A stretch of DNA of 31,373 nt from Lachnospiraceae bacterium UBA3821 (GCA_002368865.1 DFDT01000100.1:1-31373); one strand, 5' to 3'. Shown: positions 16,024 to 24,012, counted from the stretch's first letter. Notes: generated by a model from the letters alone, not told the origin. Program-made: numbers and translations.

Positions 16024-18249
16024 ATGGCGGAAATTTTTAACTTTTATGTACAGGACAATCGCACAATCTTATTTCCCAGAAATAACCTGCTTGAGCCTAT
16101 CATGCAGGAAGACCACAAGGTAGCAACGTGGCGATTCCGTATCCCGAAAGTCCTCAACGAGATTGACATGTCGAATTGGGCATGGTGGTTCGTCTTTGTT
16201 AATTCCAAGGGTCAGGAGTTTTCTCCTTCACTGACCCTTGTGGATGATCCTGACGAGCCGGACAGATTTTCTATTGCCGACTACGACATTGATTATGGAA
16301 TTTCCAAGTTCCCTGGAGGATTCGAATTTTCCCTTGAAGCAATCAATGCCGATACAGGCGGCGAAATCCTCAACGAGTGGCATACCAGAACATACAGCCA
16401 TAAGGTCACGAAGACCCTTCAGGGCAATCAGGCCGAATTTGTAGAGACGGAATCCGACATCATTTCCGCGCTGATTGTAGAAGTGCAGACCAAGGTCAAT
16501 GCTCTTGTCGGCGGGGCTACTCCCGAAGTAAAAGACAGCATTGCCGAAATGACAGACCACAAGAAAATTTATGTGTTGTCAACCGATGGGAATTGGTATC
16601 GCTACAACGGCACTACATGGGTATCGGGCGGACAGTATGCATCAGGTGTGACCATTGACCCCACCCTCACCCAGCCAGGACAGGCGGCGGATGCTAAGGT
16701 GGCGGGGGATGAGATTGATGCGCTATCAGAAAACGCATACACAGCAATCGAATATGTATTAAAACCTAATACATATATTACACGCACTGGAGAGGATTAT
16801 CATTATAACGGATGGACAGCAACCGGACACATTCCGGTTGTTCCGGGAGAAAAGATATATGTTTATAACGCCAAGACCACAGAATATTGTGCGTTTTACA
16901 AAAACGATGATACGTTTTTAAGGCGTGCAACGGTAGGTGTCGGAAGTCCATTTGTATTAAATGTACCAGAGGATGCATATTATTTTTCGTACTCCAACGC
17001 AACCGCAGATGTGTTTACTGCAATATATAGAGATGCGGGAATCGTTTCTATATTTGGTTCAAAACAACAAGTTGAAGAAATCGGCGAGTGGGTAACAGGC
17101 AATGTTACTTACGAACTCGAAAATGGACATATAGCCATTACTCTTAATGGGTGGACATATCAAGATTCAACGGTCGAAGTGAGAGTCAGGGAAGGCAGTT
17201 CCATAACACTTCCGCAAAATTCTGTTATCGGGATACATGATTATTCCGCTTATCGTCTTTTTGTTGGATGGAGAGATTCTGGCGGAACATATTATAGATC
17301 AGGCTGGCTGACATCTGATTTTAGATGCCCGATGGATGGTGAGTATACGCTTGTCATTACCAACAACCCTGCCGGAACAGATATATCAGTGGCTGATGCA
17401 GAGGCACAGCTTTTTGTATATGCGTATAATTCGATGGTATACGACAAATACAAAAACGATTCGTTGGGGCTATGGAAAAACGAACGGCTTTATGATATTG
17501 CTCACAGAGGGTATGTATTAGGGGGAGCACCTGCAGACACTGCGCCTGCGTATATTCAGGCTAAAGTACAGGGGTATAACGCAATAGAGGGAGACATAAG
17601 GGTAACAAGTGACGGAAAATACGTGATTCATCATGATGATGGAATGCCGTCCGATAATACATATAAAATATCTGAGCACACTCTTTCCGAACTACGCACC
17701 AACGCAAACATGGGAACGTATAACGGGAATACGGTACAGATTTTAACGCTTCGTGAACTGCTCAATATTGCAAAAAATATAGATGTTGTTGTGTTTTTAG
17801 AATTAAAGAGCGATTTGACGGACACTCAAATCGTTGAGGTGATGACGATAGCAAAAAACTGCGGAATGCAGGACCGTGTCCGATGGATAGCAAAAACAGG
17901 GAATGCATCTGTTTTTAGAGGCTTTTATCCTTATTGTTATCTTGCGGTTTTTAACACGATTGATTACACATTGATACAGCCTCTCGTTATTTCTGGACAC
18001 CCTGAAAGAACATTCGTTTATACTATGTCCACAAATATTACGGATACTCTTGTCGAAAATTGTGCAAACGTAAATCTTGGAGTTGTCGGATGGTGCGTAA
18101 CGTATGATTGGATGTTTCCTGATGGATGGACTGACGCAAGCGTCAAAGCGGAAATTGTGCGAGCGCTCGACTGCGGAGCGTGGGGGATGGCGCTTGACTG
18201 GTGGACAGTTAGCAAAATTATGGGAGAAACATATCAGCAATATATTTAA
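16024..18249 (+). CDS. Tail fibre / receptor-binding protein with C-terminal glycerophosphodiester phosphodiesterase domain
   Basis: 741 residues. Residues 1-160 are a tail-attachment domain (AEIFNFYVQDNRTILF, FRIPKVLNEIDMSNWAWWFVFVN, NEWHTRTYSHKVTKTLQGNQAEF). A linker with KIYVLSTDGNWYRYNGTTWVSG follows, then a beta-rich middle. From about residue 490 comes a GDPD domain: DIAHRGY with His494-Arg495, then AIEGDIRVTSDGKYVIHHDDG with the metal-binding Glu/Asp and second His, and later VVFLELKSD and WGMALDWWTV. GDPD domains cleave glycerophosphodiesters, and in tail proteins they are thought to cut glycerol-phosphate teichoic acids on the host wall. All expected catalytic residues appear present. 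Confidence 0.82.
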   Translation: MAEIFNFYVQDNRTILFPRNNLLEPIMQEDHKVATWRFRIPKVLNEIDMSNWAWWFVFVNSKGQEFSPSLTLVDDPDEPDRFSIADYDIDYGISKFPGGFEFSLEAINADTGGEILNEWHTRTYSHKVTKTLQGNQAEFVETESDIISALIVEVQTKVNALVGGATPEVKDSIAEMTDHKKIYVLSTDGNWYRYNGTTWVSGGQYASGVTIDPTLTQPGQAADAKVAGDEIDALSENAYTAIEYVLKPNTYITRTGEDYHYNGWTATGHIPVVPGEKIYVYNAKTTEYCAFYKNDDTFLRRATVGVGSPFVLNVPEDAYYFSYSNATADVFTAIYRDAGIVSIFGSKQQVEEIGEWVTGNVTYELENGHIAITLNGWTYQDSTVEVRVREGSSITLPQNSVIGIHDYSAYRLFVGWRDSGGTYYRSGWLTSDFRCPMDGEYTLVITNNPAGTDISVADAEAQLFVYAYNSMVYDKYKNDSLGLWKNERLYDIAHRGYVLGGAPADTAPAYIQAKVQGYNAIEGDIRVTSDGKYVIHHDDGMPSDNTYKISEHTLSELRTNANMGTYNGNTVQILTLRELLNIAKNIDVVVFLELKSDLTDTQIVEVMTIAKNCGMQDRVRWIAKTGNASVFRGFYPYCYLAVFNTIDYTLIQPLVISGHPERTFVYTMSTNITDTLVENCANVNLGVVGWCVTYDWMFPDGWTDASVKAEIVRALDCGAWGMALDWWTVSKIMGETYQQYI

Positions 18250-18284
18250 ATAAGGAGACCACTCCATGAATGAAAGGACTGTAA

Positions 18285-19043
18285 ATGGCGCTGACATACT
18301 GCTTTGAGAGCGCATACGTTGCGAGGACGCTTGCGAGGTGTAAACGGAATGACCTTGCCGTTGTTGATACCGAAGGACATGAGCTTTCCGTCAAAAATGC
18401 TGTCAGCCGTGGCGTGTGGGTGTATGGATACCTCAATGTAGGGGCGTTGGAAAAACAGCGTCCCTATTACGAGAAATTCAAGCACCTGAGACTTGCCAGG
18501 TACGAAGGGTGGGATGGCGAATACTGGATTGACCCGACTGCGCGAGAATGGCAGGAGCATATTATCAGCCTTGCAAAAGAGATTAAGGCTACCGGTGCAA
18601 TCGGGCTATATCTCGATAACACAGACATTTATTACGAGATTCTCGAAAAACAAATCCGCAAACAGTACAACCGAAATCTTCCATCTGCGCAAGCTGTCTA
18701 CACGGCACTCAGCAACATGATTCTCAAAATCAATGCATTAGGCTTAATCGTAATGCCGAACGGTGGGGATGTATTCGTGAGAAAATTCATCCGGGCACAT
18801 CCCAATGTCATCAAAACTGTCAATCAGGAAAGCGTCTTGTATCAAGACGGAAAAAGGCAGTCAGCAGAGGATACGGAGTATTATACAAAGTATCTCGACT
18901 GGTGCAGGAAAAAGGGTATCTATGACAGAGGGATTGAATATCCCAAAACCAAGGCGCAAGCGGTACATGCGCAACTGTATTACAAGAAACATAAATGGCA
19001 AGGATGCTATATTTCATGGCATAAGGACTTGAGGGGAGACTGA
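18285..19043 (+). CDS. GH114-like (endo-alpha-1,4-polygalactosaminidase family) TIM-barrel protein
   Basis: 252 residues with GAAAGG 7 nt before the ATG. Motifs fit the GH114 family: DLAVVDTEGHEL, GVWVYGYLNVGALE, YWIDPTAREWQEHI, and GLYLDNTDIY with the acidic catalytic pair, then KWQGCYISWHKDL at the end. The family hydrolyses galactosamine-rich polymers. It has no signal peptide and no wall-binding domain, so it is either a tail-associated enzyme or released at lysis. Its neighbours are the GDPD fibre and a metallo-beta-lactamase-fold protein, which suggests a shared role on cell-surface glycopolymers. The stop overlaps the next ATG. Confidence 0.68.
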   Translation: MALTYCFESAYVARTLARCKRNDLAVVDTEGHELSVKNAVSRGVWVYGYLNVGALEKQRPYYEKFKHLRLARYEGWDGEYWIDPTAREWQEHIISLAKEIKATGAIGLYLDNTDIYYEILEKQIRKQYNRNLPSAQAVYTALSNMILKINALGLIVMPNGGDVFVRKFIRAHPNVIKTVNQESVLYQDGKRQSAEDTEYYTKYLDWCRKKGIYDRGIEYPKTKAQAVHAQLYYKKHKWQGCYISWHKDLRGD

Positions 19044-20290
19044 TGGCAAAATACGAAATCTCAGGCACAAGCACACCGAGCAAAGTCCCGTATAAATGGG
19101 GACTGCTCAAATTCGGGATGAAGGTCACGGCAAGACTTCAGCCGGAAGTCAAAGCAAAGCCGTGTTCGTTCTCACCGATTGACGGACTCACGAAGATTGA
19201 GGTCTGCGACCAGATCACAGACAGCACAGATACAGTCTGGTGCTATTGCAAGGTCGGCAACCTTTACGGATTTATTCTGTATACATCCATCCGTGACTAT
19301 CTCAGGACACCCGGACAGAGCATCGAGAAGGTTGCGAGGTGGGTTATCAGCAACGATTTTTCCACCGATGAGACCAGACGCAAAGCCCTGGAATCGCTCG
19401 GCTACAACTATGACGCTGTGCAGAAAGTTGTCTCCGACCTCATGCCGAAACCCGCTCCGGCAAAGTCCCATAAATTTGCTGTATGGGCAGTGAATTTTAT
19501 GGAAGACGACGAACGGCAATTCGGCGATTGCACAGCGGTACTGCAGTACAACGAGGATGGCTCGGTCCGGCATTGTGTCCTTATCGACTGCGCAAAATAT
19601 GCCGCTGCTTATGTGGTTGTGCGGAAACTCAAAGCGCACGGAGTAAATCGGATTGATGCAGTCTGCATCAGCCATGCTCACGGAGATCATTACGGGGGAC
19701 TCAACTACATCATGAAGCACATTCCGGTCAGTCACATCTATGTCCCTGATGTTACGGAACTCAAACGCTATCAGTCCGGCTATGCATCCGCTATCAAGTC
19801 TCAGGCAAAGAAAGCACCGTCTACATACCTCAAGGCGGGGACTGGATTCTCGATCGGAGACATTAAATGCAAGTGCGTTTTTATCTGTCCCGCCAATAAG
19901 CTGTCGGAACACGATGATCATCACTTTGTCAACAATGAGAGCATGGTTCTCAGGTTTGACCTTGACGGCATCATCTACCACACAGCAGGTGACTTGCAGA
20001 ATCCGGCGAACAATGTGCTTATCAAAACCGTTTCGAATCTGAAAGCGGACATCTTTAAATGCCAGTGGCATGGAGATGCCAATGCCTGTAATGAAGCAAT
20101 CTGTAAGGCTGTGAGACCGAAATATGCGTTTTCCAATTACCATCATAAGCCGAGCATGAGCGGGCGTGGTACGACTCGCAAGAGGCTCAAGGCAGTCGGA
20201 GCAATCTTTTATGACAACTACACATGCGGAGACATCTACTTCTATGTACAGAACGGTATTATCACAGTAAAGACAGGTAAGAAAGGATAA
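19043..20290 (+). CDS. Metallo-beta-lactamase-fold hydrolase with SH3-like and Cpl-7-like wall-binding domains
   Basis: 415 residues. Residues about 15-88 resemble an SH3b domain (KFGMKVTARLQP to CKVGNLYGFILYTSI). Residues about 93-134 match a Cpl-7 (CW_7) wall-binding repeat (VARWVISNDFSTDETRRKAL then GYNYDAVQKVVSDLM). From about 145 comes a ComEC-like metallo-beta-lactamase domain with HAHGDHYGGL at 211-220 and later HTAGDLQNP and CQWHGDA as metal ligands. The domain set is close in logic to pneumococcal choline esterases: a wall-binding part plus a zinc phosphodiesterase. Substrate is not shown by the sequence; wall teichoic acid or DNA are possible. Confidence 0.75.
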   Translation: MAKYEISGTSTPSKVPYKWGLLKFGMKVTARLQPEVKAKPCSFSPIDGLTKIEVCDQITDSTDTVWCYCKVGNLYGFILYTSIRDYLRTPGQSIEKVARWVISNDFSTDETRRKALESLGYNYDAVQKVVSDLMPKPAPAKSHKFAVWAVNFMEDDERQFGDCTAVLQYNEDGSVRHCVLIDCAKYAAAYVVVRKLKAHGVNRIDAVCISHAHGDHYGGLNYIMKHIPVSHIYVPDVTELKRYQSGYASAIKSQAKKAPSTYLKAGTGFSIGDIKCKCVFICPANKLSEHDDHHFVNNESMVLRFDLDGIIYHTAGDLQNPANNVLIKTVSNLKADIFKCQWHGDANACNEAICKAVRPKYAFSNYHHKPSMSGRGTTRKRLKAVGAIFYDNYTCGDIYFYVQNGIITVKTGKKG

Positions 20291-20295
20291 CAGCT

Positions 20296-20691
20296 ATGGA
20301 CTTTTTACAGGCAGCAGCAATCGCACTTATCAGCGGAGGGCTTGTGTCATTGATTGAATTTCTTATCCGGCGCAGTGACGAGAAGCAGGACAAAAACAGT
20401 GAAGTCCTCAAAGCTATCCAGAGCCTTGCCGACAAGATCACCGGCATCGAGAACCGCATGGACAAAGAAAATGCGGATGAAGCACGCAGGAACATTTTAT
20501 CTTTCGATGATGAACTCCGAAGAGGTGTACCTCATTCCGAAGAATCATTCAACCAGGTATTGCAGGATGTTAAGTTTTACCGACATTACTGCCGAACCCA
20601 TACCGATTATGAAAATGACAAAGCAACAAGTGCGATCAATCATATTCGTGAAACATACCAGGCCGTAAAGAACGAGAATAAGTTTATCTGA
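20296..20691 (+). CDS. Membrane-anchored coiled-coil protein of the lysis module
   Basis: 131 residues. An N-terminal hydrophobic segment (FLQAAAIALISGGLVSLIEFLI) is followed by a charged coiled coil (about residues 27-75) and a Tyr-rich tail. One membrane segment plus coiled coil next to a holin gene suggests a second holin, holin modulator or membrane-associated lysis factor. No family is certain. Confidence 0.6.
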   Translation: MDFLQAAAIALISGGLVSLIEFLIRRSDEKQDKNSEVLKAIQSLADKITGIENRMDKENADEARRNILSFDDELRRGVPHSEESFNQVLQDVKFYRHYCRTHTDYENDKATSAINHIRETYQAVKNENKFI

Positions 20692-20705
20692 TGGAGGTAT
20701 ACCAC

Positions 20706-21062
20706 ATGAAAGTCGAAATCATCACTCTTATTATCCGACTTGTTATTGCTGTTATGACTGGAATCTGCATCCCTGCTTTTAAGCACTGGCTTGATGTAAA
20801 GGCAGAAAATGAGAAGTTTGCGCAGATCAGGCAGACCGCAGAGACCGCTGTTTATGCTGCGGAACAGCTTATGCGCAAGACAGACCCAACCGGAGAAGAG
20901 CGCAGGAAATATGCGCACAAACTCATTGCTGCGACCGCGATGCGTCTTGGTATCGCACTTACGGATAACGAGATTGATTCCATGATCCAGGCAGCAGTAA
21001 AAGAGCTGAATTTCTTTACACATGAGGAGATTGCAGATGCACAAACCGTGGATAATCATTGA
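20706..21062 (+). CDS. Phage holin, LLH-like
   Basis: 118 residues. GGAGG at 20694-20698 is 7-8 nt before ATG 20706, so this start is preferred to ATG 20691. A single N-terminal transmembrane segment (IITLIIRLVIAVMTGICIPAF) is followed by a helical Ala/Glu-rich region (FAQIRQTAETAVYAAEQLM) and a C-terminal helix (LTDNEIDSMIQAAVKEL). This is the layout of the LL-H type holin family. It lies directly before the endolysin and overlaps its start by 26 nt. Confidence 0.75.
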   Translation: MKVEIITLIIRLVIAVMTGICIPAFKHWLDVKAENEKFAQIRQTAETAVYAAEQLMRKTDPTGEERRKYAHKLIAATAMRLGIALTDNEIDSMIQAAVKELNFFTHEEIADAQTVDNH

Positions 21063-22461
21063 TGTATCACAGCACCAGGGCAAGATCAACTGGGAGAAAC
21101 TGGTCGGCAAAATCTCCGGCGCTATAATCCGCATTGGCTACGGTGACAATATCAGCAGTCAGGATGATCTGTACGCACTCTATAACATGCAGGAGTGCCG
21201 GCGTCTCGGCATCCCGTTTGCTGTTTATATTTACAGCTACGCCAGGAACGCAAGCCAAATCCGGTCAGAGATTGCGCATACAAAGCGCATGTGCAAAGGA
21301 TTTAATCCGGTGTTCTTCTATCTTGATCTTGAAGAGCGAAGCACAACCGGCATTTGGAGAATGGCTGCCGACCTTTGGAAAGAAGAATTCGGGGACAAGG
21401 CCGGTATTTATTCCTGGCAGTGGGCTTTTGAAAAGCATGTCAAATCAGGCCGGAGATGGATTGCAGCTTACGGCAACAACACCGGCAAGCCGGAGAGCGC
21501 ATACAAGCCGACTATCAGCATGGACGGATGGCAGTACACCAGTAAAGCTATCATGTCCGGCATCCGTGGTTATGTCGATGTATCGGAGTGGTATGTTCCC
21601 TTCGGTGATTCTGAGCCGGTAGAAGTCAAACCGCACCGGCGAGTGGTCACTAAGAAGGAAGTGGCCGCCCTGATCATGCGCCACCTGTGCACCCACAATG
21701 CGCACGGCTACACACAGGACATGAAGGGCAGGCAGGGAACCGGCACAGAAGTAATTGATATTTATGGCGTGCCGTACACAATCAAATCCGGAGACCGTGA
21801 TTGCTCATCGGCTGTTATTTCCGCTTATGAAGCTGCCGGAATAAGCTGCGGTGGTGCAACCTATACAGGCAACATGCGGAAGTGCATGACCGGTACAGGG
21901 AATTTTGTCTGGCGCAGCATGAATTTTATTGCACAGATGGGAGACACCTATCTCAACGAGAAAAACCACACTGCAATGTGTCTGTCAGCGGAGCCGGATG
22001 TGCTGATGGAATTTTCTATTAACGAGAAGGGAACAGCACTCGGCGGCAAGGTAGGCGATCAGAAGCAGTCCGGCGAATATGATGAAGGATACGGACACGG
22101 TGAATCTCACCTTGCTCTGTACTACGACTATCCGTGGGACGGAATCCTTCAGTGCGTGAATGAAGAGATTGCTTTTATCATCGAGGAAGACGGCACAATC
22201 AGCAAGCCGACTAAAGACGATGGCTACACAGCAACAGAGGTGAAAAAGGCGGAAGTAACAGCACCCGAAAAGACAGATACTGATCTCGGCCTTGAAATCT
22301 GGGCCGACAAGTACGGCAAAAATGAAGCCAGGAAGAAGGCGCTTGGTTCTCGGTACAACGCAGCGCAGGCAGAAGCCGAACGTCTGAACAAGCTCCATAT
22401 TTCAGAATATATGAAGGAGCTGAAAACCTACGAGAAGAAGCACGGCGCAATTTTTAAGTGA
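21037..22461 (+). CDS. Endolysin: GH25 muramidase plus NlpC/P60- or CHAP-like peptidase plus Cpl-7-like domain
   Basis: 474 residues. Start at ATG 21037, with GAGGAG 7 nt upstream, rather than ATG 21022. Residues 1-190 are GH25 lysozyme (IIIDVSQHQGKINW with Asp9; FYLDLEERS with Asp97 and Glu99; YVDVSEWYVP). Residues about 205-375 are a second catalytic domain: Cys256 in DRDCSSAV and His311 in NHTAMCLS fit an NlpC/P60- or CHAP-like cysteine peptidase. Residues about 414-452 (LGLEIWADKYGKNEARKKAL, YNAAQAEAERL) resemble a Cpl-7 wall-binding repeat. It would cut glycan strands and peptide stems at lysis after holin opening. It shares the Cpl-7-like domain with the hydrolase at 19043. Confidence 0.88.
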   Translation: MHKPWIIIDVSQHQGKINWEKLVGKISGAIIRIGYGDNISSQDDLYALYNMQECRRLGIPFAVYIYSYARNASQIRSEIAHTKRMCKGFNPVFFYLDLEERSTTGIWRMAADLWKEEFGDKAGIYSWQWAFEKHVKSGRRWIAAYGNNTGKPESAYKPTISMDGWQYTSKAIMSGIRGYVDVSEWYVPFGDSEPVEVKPHRRVVTKKEVAALIMRHLCTHNAHGYTQDMKGRQGTGTEVIDIYGVPYTIKSGDRDCSSAVISAYEAAGISCGGATYTGNMRKCMTGTGNFVWRSMNFIAQMGDTYLNEKNHTAMCLSAEPDVLMEFSINEKGTALGGKVGDQKQSGEYDEGYGHGESHLALYYDYPWDGILQCVNEEIAFIIEEDGTISKPTKDDGYTATEVKKAEVTAPEKTDTDLGLEIWADKYGKNEARKKALGSRYNAAQAEAERLNKLHISEYMKELKTYEKKHGAIFK

Positions 22462-22462
22462 G

Positions 22463-22538
22463 CACCAACGGGAATTCCCGGTGCAACATAAAGCTGCGGG
22501 CGCGAGCCGGAACAAAAACCAGGATAATTGCCCGCAGC
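22463..22538 (+). promoter_or_regulatory. Two adjacent RNA hairpins between endolysin and a small membrane gene
   Basis: First hairpin at about 22463-22484: GCACC, internal loop, GGG-AATT-CCC, GGTGC. Second: GCTGCGGGC 22493-22501 with the exact complement GCCCGCAGC 22530-22538 and a 28-nt loop. No T run follows, so they are not an ordinary terminator. The second stem ends about 8 nt before the AGGAG of the next gene. Confidence 0.55.
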
Positions 22539-22553
22539 ATATAGGAGATTATT

Positions 22554-22814
22554 ATGGATCAGAAAATGATTCCTTATTTCTGCCATGAAGGAGATATGGC
22601 CAGGGCAGAAAGAACAATCAAGAGACTGTGGATCCTCTGCATTATTTTGATCATCTTGCTCGTTGGCACAAACATTGCATGGATTTATTACGAAAGCCAA
22701 TTTGAAACAGAAAAAACTGTTGTTACACAAGACTTAGATACTGGCAACGGCGGAGATGCTGTGATCTACGATGGAGTACATTTCAATGGCACACGTGAGA
22801 CAAACGGTAACTAA
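22554..22814 (+). CDS. Small single-pass membrane protein, unknown function
   Basis: 86 residues with AGGAG 8 nt before the ATG. A charged N-terminus (MIPYFCHEGDMARAERTIKR) precedes one transmembrane segment (LWILCIILIILLVGTNIAWIY) and a polar C-terminal tail rich in Gly and Asn. Proteins of this shape are frequent in gut phages. It lies just after the lysis genes, so a membrane role late in infection is possible. Confidence 0.65.
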   Translation: MDQKMIPYFCHEGDMARAERTIKRLWILCIILIILLVGTNIAWIYYESQFETEKTVVTQDLDTGNGGDAVIYDGVHFNGTRETNGN

Positions 22815-22893
22815 AACCAAGAGAGTCAAAAAGAGCAAATCGGGCACAAAGCAGTGCCCTCGCTGCCATGGCTCCGGAAGGGTGAAAAAGTGA
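22786..22893 (+). CDS. 35-residue CxxCxGxG zinc-motif protein
   Basis: A very short, Lys/Arg-rich frame ending in CPRCHGSGR, which is half of a DnaJ-type zinc motif. GGAG lies 9 nt before the ATG. It overlaps the upstream gene by 29 nt, and its stop overlaps the GTG start of the next gene (GTGA). The tight overlaps at both ends support real translation. Confidence 0.5.
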   Translation: MAHVRQTVTKTKRVKKSKSGTKQCPRCHGSGRVKK

Positions 22894-23087
22894 AGGAATA
22901 CGCCAACAGTCAAATTGCCCTCGTGATCGACGAGTATATTCACAAGAAAACTCACAGAGAGCTTCTGAAGATGCGGTATATTGATGGACTCACTTTTGAA
23001 GAGCTGGCCGAAAAATTCGATCTTTCTGTGCGGCAGACGAAAAACATTGTATATACCAATGAGAAAGTGATCTTTTCACACATCTGA
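22890..23087 (+). CDS. Sigma-70 region 4-like helix-turn-helix protein
   Basis: 65 residues from a GTG at 22890, with GGAAGG about 8 nt upstream. The sequence YIHKKTHRELLKMRYIDGLT followed by FEELAEKFDLSVRQTKNIVY is a sigma region 4-type DNA-binding helix-turn-helix. Small proteins of this kind control late transcription in several Firmicutes phages (ArpU-like regulators), but this one lies at the end of the lysis region. A strong terminator follows. Confidence 0.65.
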   Translation: MKEYANSQIALVIDEYIHKKTHRELLKMRYIDGLTFEELAEKFDLSVRQTKNIVYTNEKVIFSHI

Positions 23088-23102
23088 AAATTGCACGATA
23101 TT

Positions 23103-23135
23103 AGCACCGGACGTTCATTCTTCCGGTGCTTTTTC
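23103..23135 (+). terminator. Rho-independent terminator
   Basis: AGCACCGGA 23103-23111 pairs exactly with TCCGGTGCT 23122-23130, followed by TTTTC. It ends the lysis transcription unit. Confidence 0.85.
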
Positions 23136-23152
23136 TATGTCAAAATTTATAT

Positions 23153-23524
23153 ATGTTCATCCAAAAAAATCTCAATCCACAAAACAAACGTACTGACGAC
23201 TGCGTTGTCCGGGCCCTGGCGCTTGCACTCGGAATTGACTGGCAGGCAGCATATACGATGCTCTCTGCGCATGGTTTAAAGATGGCCGACTTATTCAGCA
23301 AGAATTATGTCTGGGCGGATCTTCTCTCGACGCTTGGCTTTAAGCGGACCGCAATCCCTGACACTTGCCCGCAATGCTACACGGTCCGAGACTTCACCAG
23401 AGATTATCCAAAAGGCGTGTATGTCGTCGGCACTGGCGATCATGTTTTAACAGTGATTGACGGTGATTATTATGATTCATTCGATAGTGGTTCTATGATT
23501 CCGATTATTTTCTTCAGGAGATAA
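23153..23524 (+). CDS. Possible papain-like cysteine peptidase-fold protein
   Basis: 123 residues from ATG 23153. The frame is open upstream to 23126, but that ATG lies in the terminator hairpin. Motifs: RTDDCVVRALALAL (Cys at the start of a helix), VWADLLSTLGFKR, CPQCYTVRDFTRDYPKGVYVV, then GDHVLTVIDGDYYDSFDSG (His then Asp). The Cys...His...Asp order matches papain/C39-like folds. Neither candidate start has a strong ribosome binding site. Similar proteins occur in gut phages as hypothetical proteins. Confidence 0.55.
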   Translation: MFIQKNLNPQNKRTDDCVVRALALALGIDWQAAYTMLSAHGLKMADLFSKNYVWADLLSTLGFKRTAIPDTCPQCYTVRDFTRDYPKGVYVVGTGDHVLTVIDGDYYDSFDSGSMIPIIFFRR

Positions 23525-23526
23525 AA

Positions 23527-24012
23527 ATGGCTTACACCGGTTTTCCTGCTACTTATCCACAGACTTATCCACAATATTATCCACAGTATCAGCAGGCAGG
23601 GACACAAATGTCCTCACCACAACAGAATAACGGAATGATCTGGATTCAGGGCATTGAGTCTGCAAAAGCCTTCCAGGTGGCACCGAACAGCACCGTGGTC
23701 CTCTGGGACTCAGAGCAGCAGTGCTGCTATATCAAATCCGCGGACGCTTCCGGTATGCCGTCCATGAGGATCCTCGACTACACAATACGGTCTGAGGCGC
23801 CCAGGACGGCCCAGAACGCGCTTTACGGAAATAATACAGATATTCCCACCCGGCAGGACTTAAACGCCATGCAGGGACAGATTGACGCATTGAAAGAGCA
23901 AATAGAAAGGATAACAAAGTATGAATCCGCTTTATCAGCAAATGCAGCCACAGCAACAGGGAAACAATCTGCTGCAGAAGTTTCAGCAGTTCCGGCAGGG
24001 GTTCCAGGGTGA
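23527..24012 (+). CDS. Conserved gut-phage-type protein of unknown function with (T/Y)YPQ repeats
   Basis: 161 residues with AGGAG before the ATG. An N-terminal repeat TYPQTYPQYYPQYQ leads into NGMIWIQGIESAKAFQVAPNSTVVLWDSE, a compact beta region, then a helix (LNAMQGQIDALKEQIERI) and an Ala-rich tail. I recall this core from many gut phages, without a known function; a structural role is plausible from the late position. The repeat DNA contains three perfect DnaA-box sequences. It overlaps the next gene. Confidence 0.6.
   Translation: MAYTGFPATYPQTYPQYYPQYQQAGTQMSSPQQNNGMIWIQGIESAKAFQVAPNSTVVLWDSEQQCCYIKSADASGMPSMRILDYTIRSEAPRTAQNALYGNNTDIPTRQDLNAMQGQIDALKEQIERITKYESALSANAATATGKQSAAEVSAVPAGVPG
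23553..23585. repeat. Three perfect DnaA-box 9-mers at 12-bp spacing
   Basis: TTATCCACA occurs at 23553, 23565 and 23577, all in the same direction and exactly 12 bp apart, inside the 5' part of a coding sequence. It coincides with the tetrapeptide repeat of the protein, so it may be a codon by-product. Confidence 0.7.

Noticed and set aside
19172..20146. 324-residue minus-strand frame
   Set aside because: Full shadow of the metallo-beta-lactamase-fold gene; no ribosome binding site and no recognisable motif.
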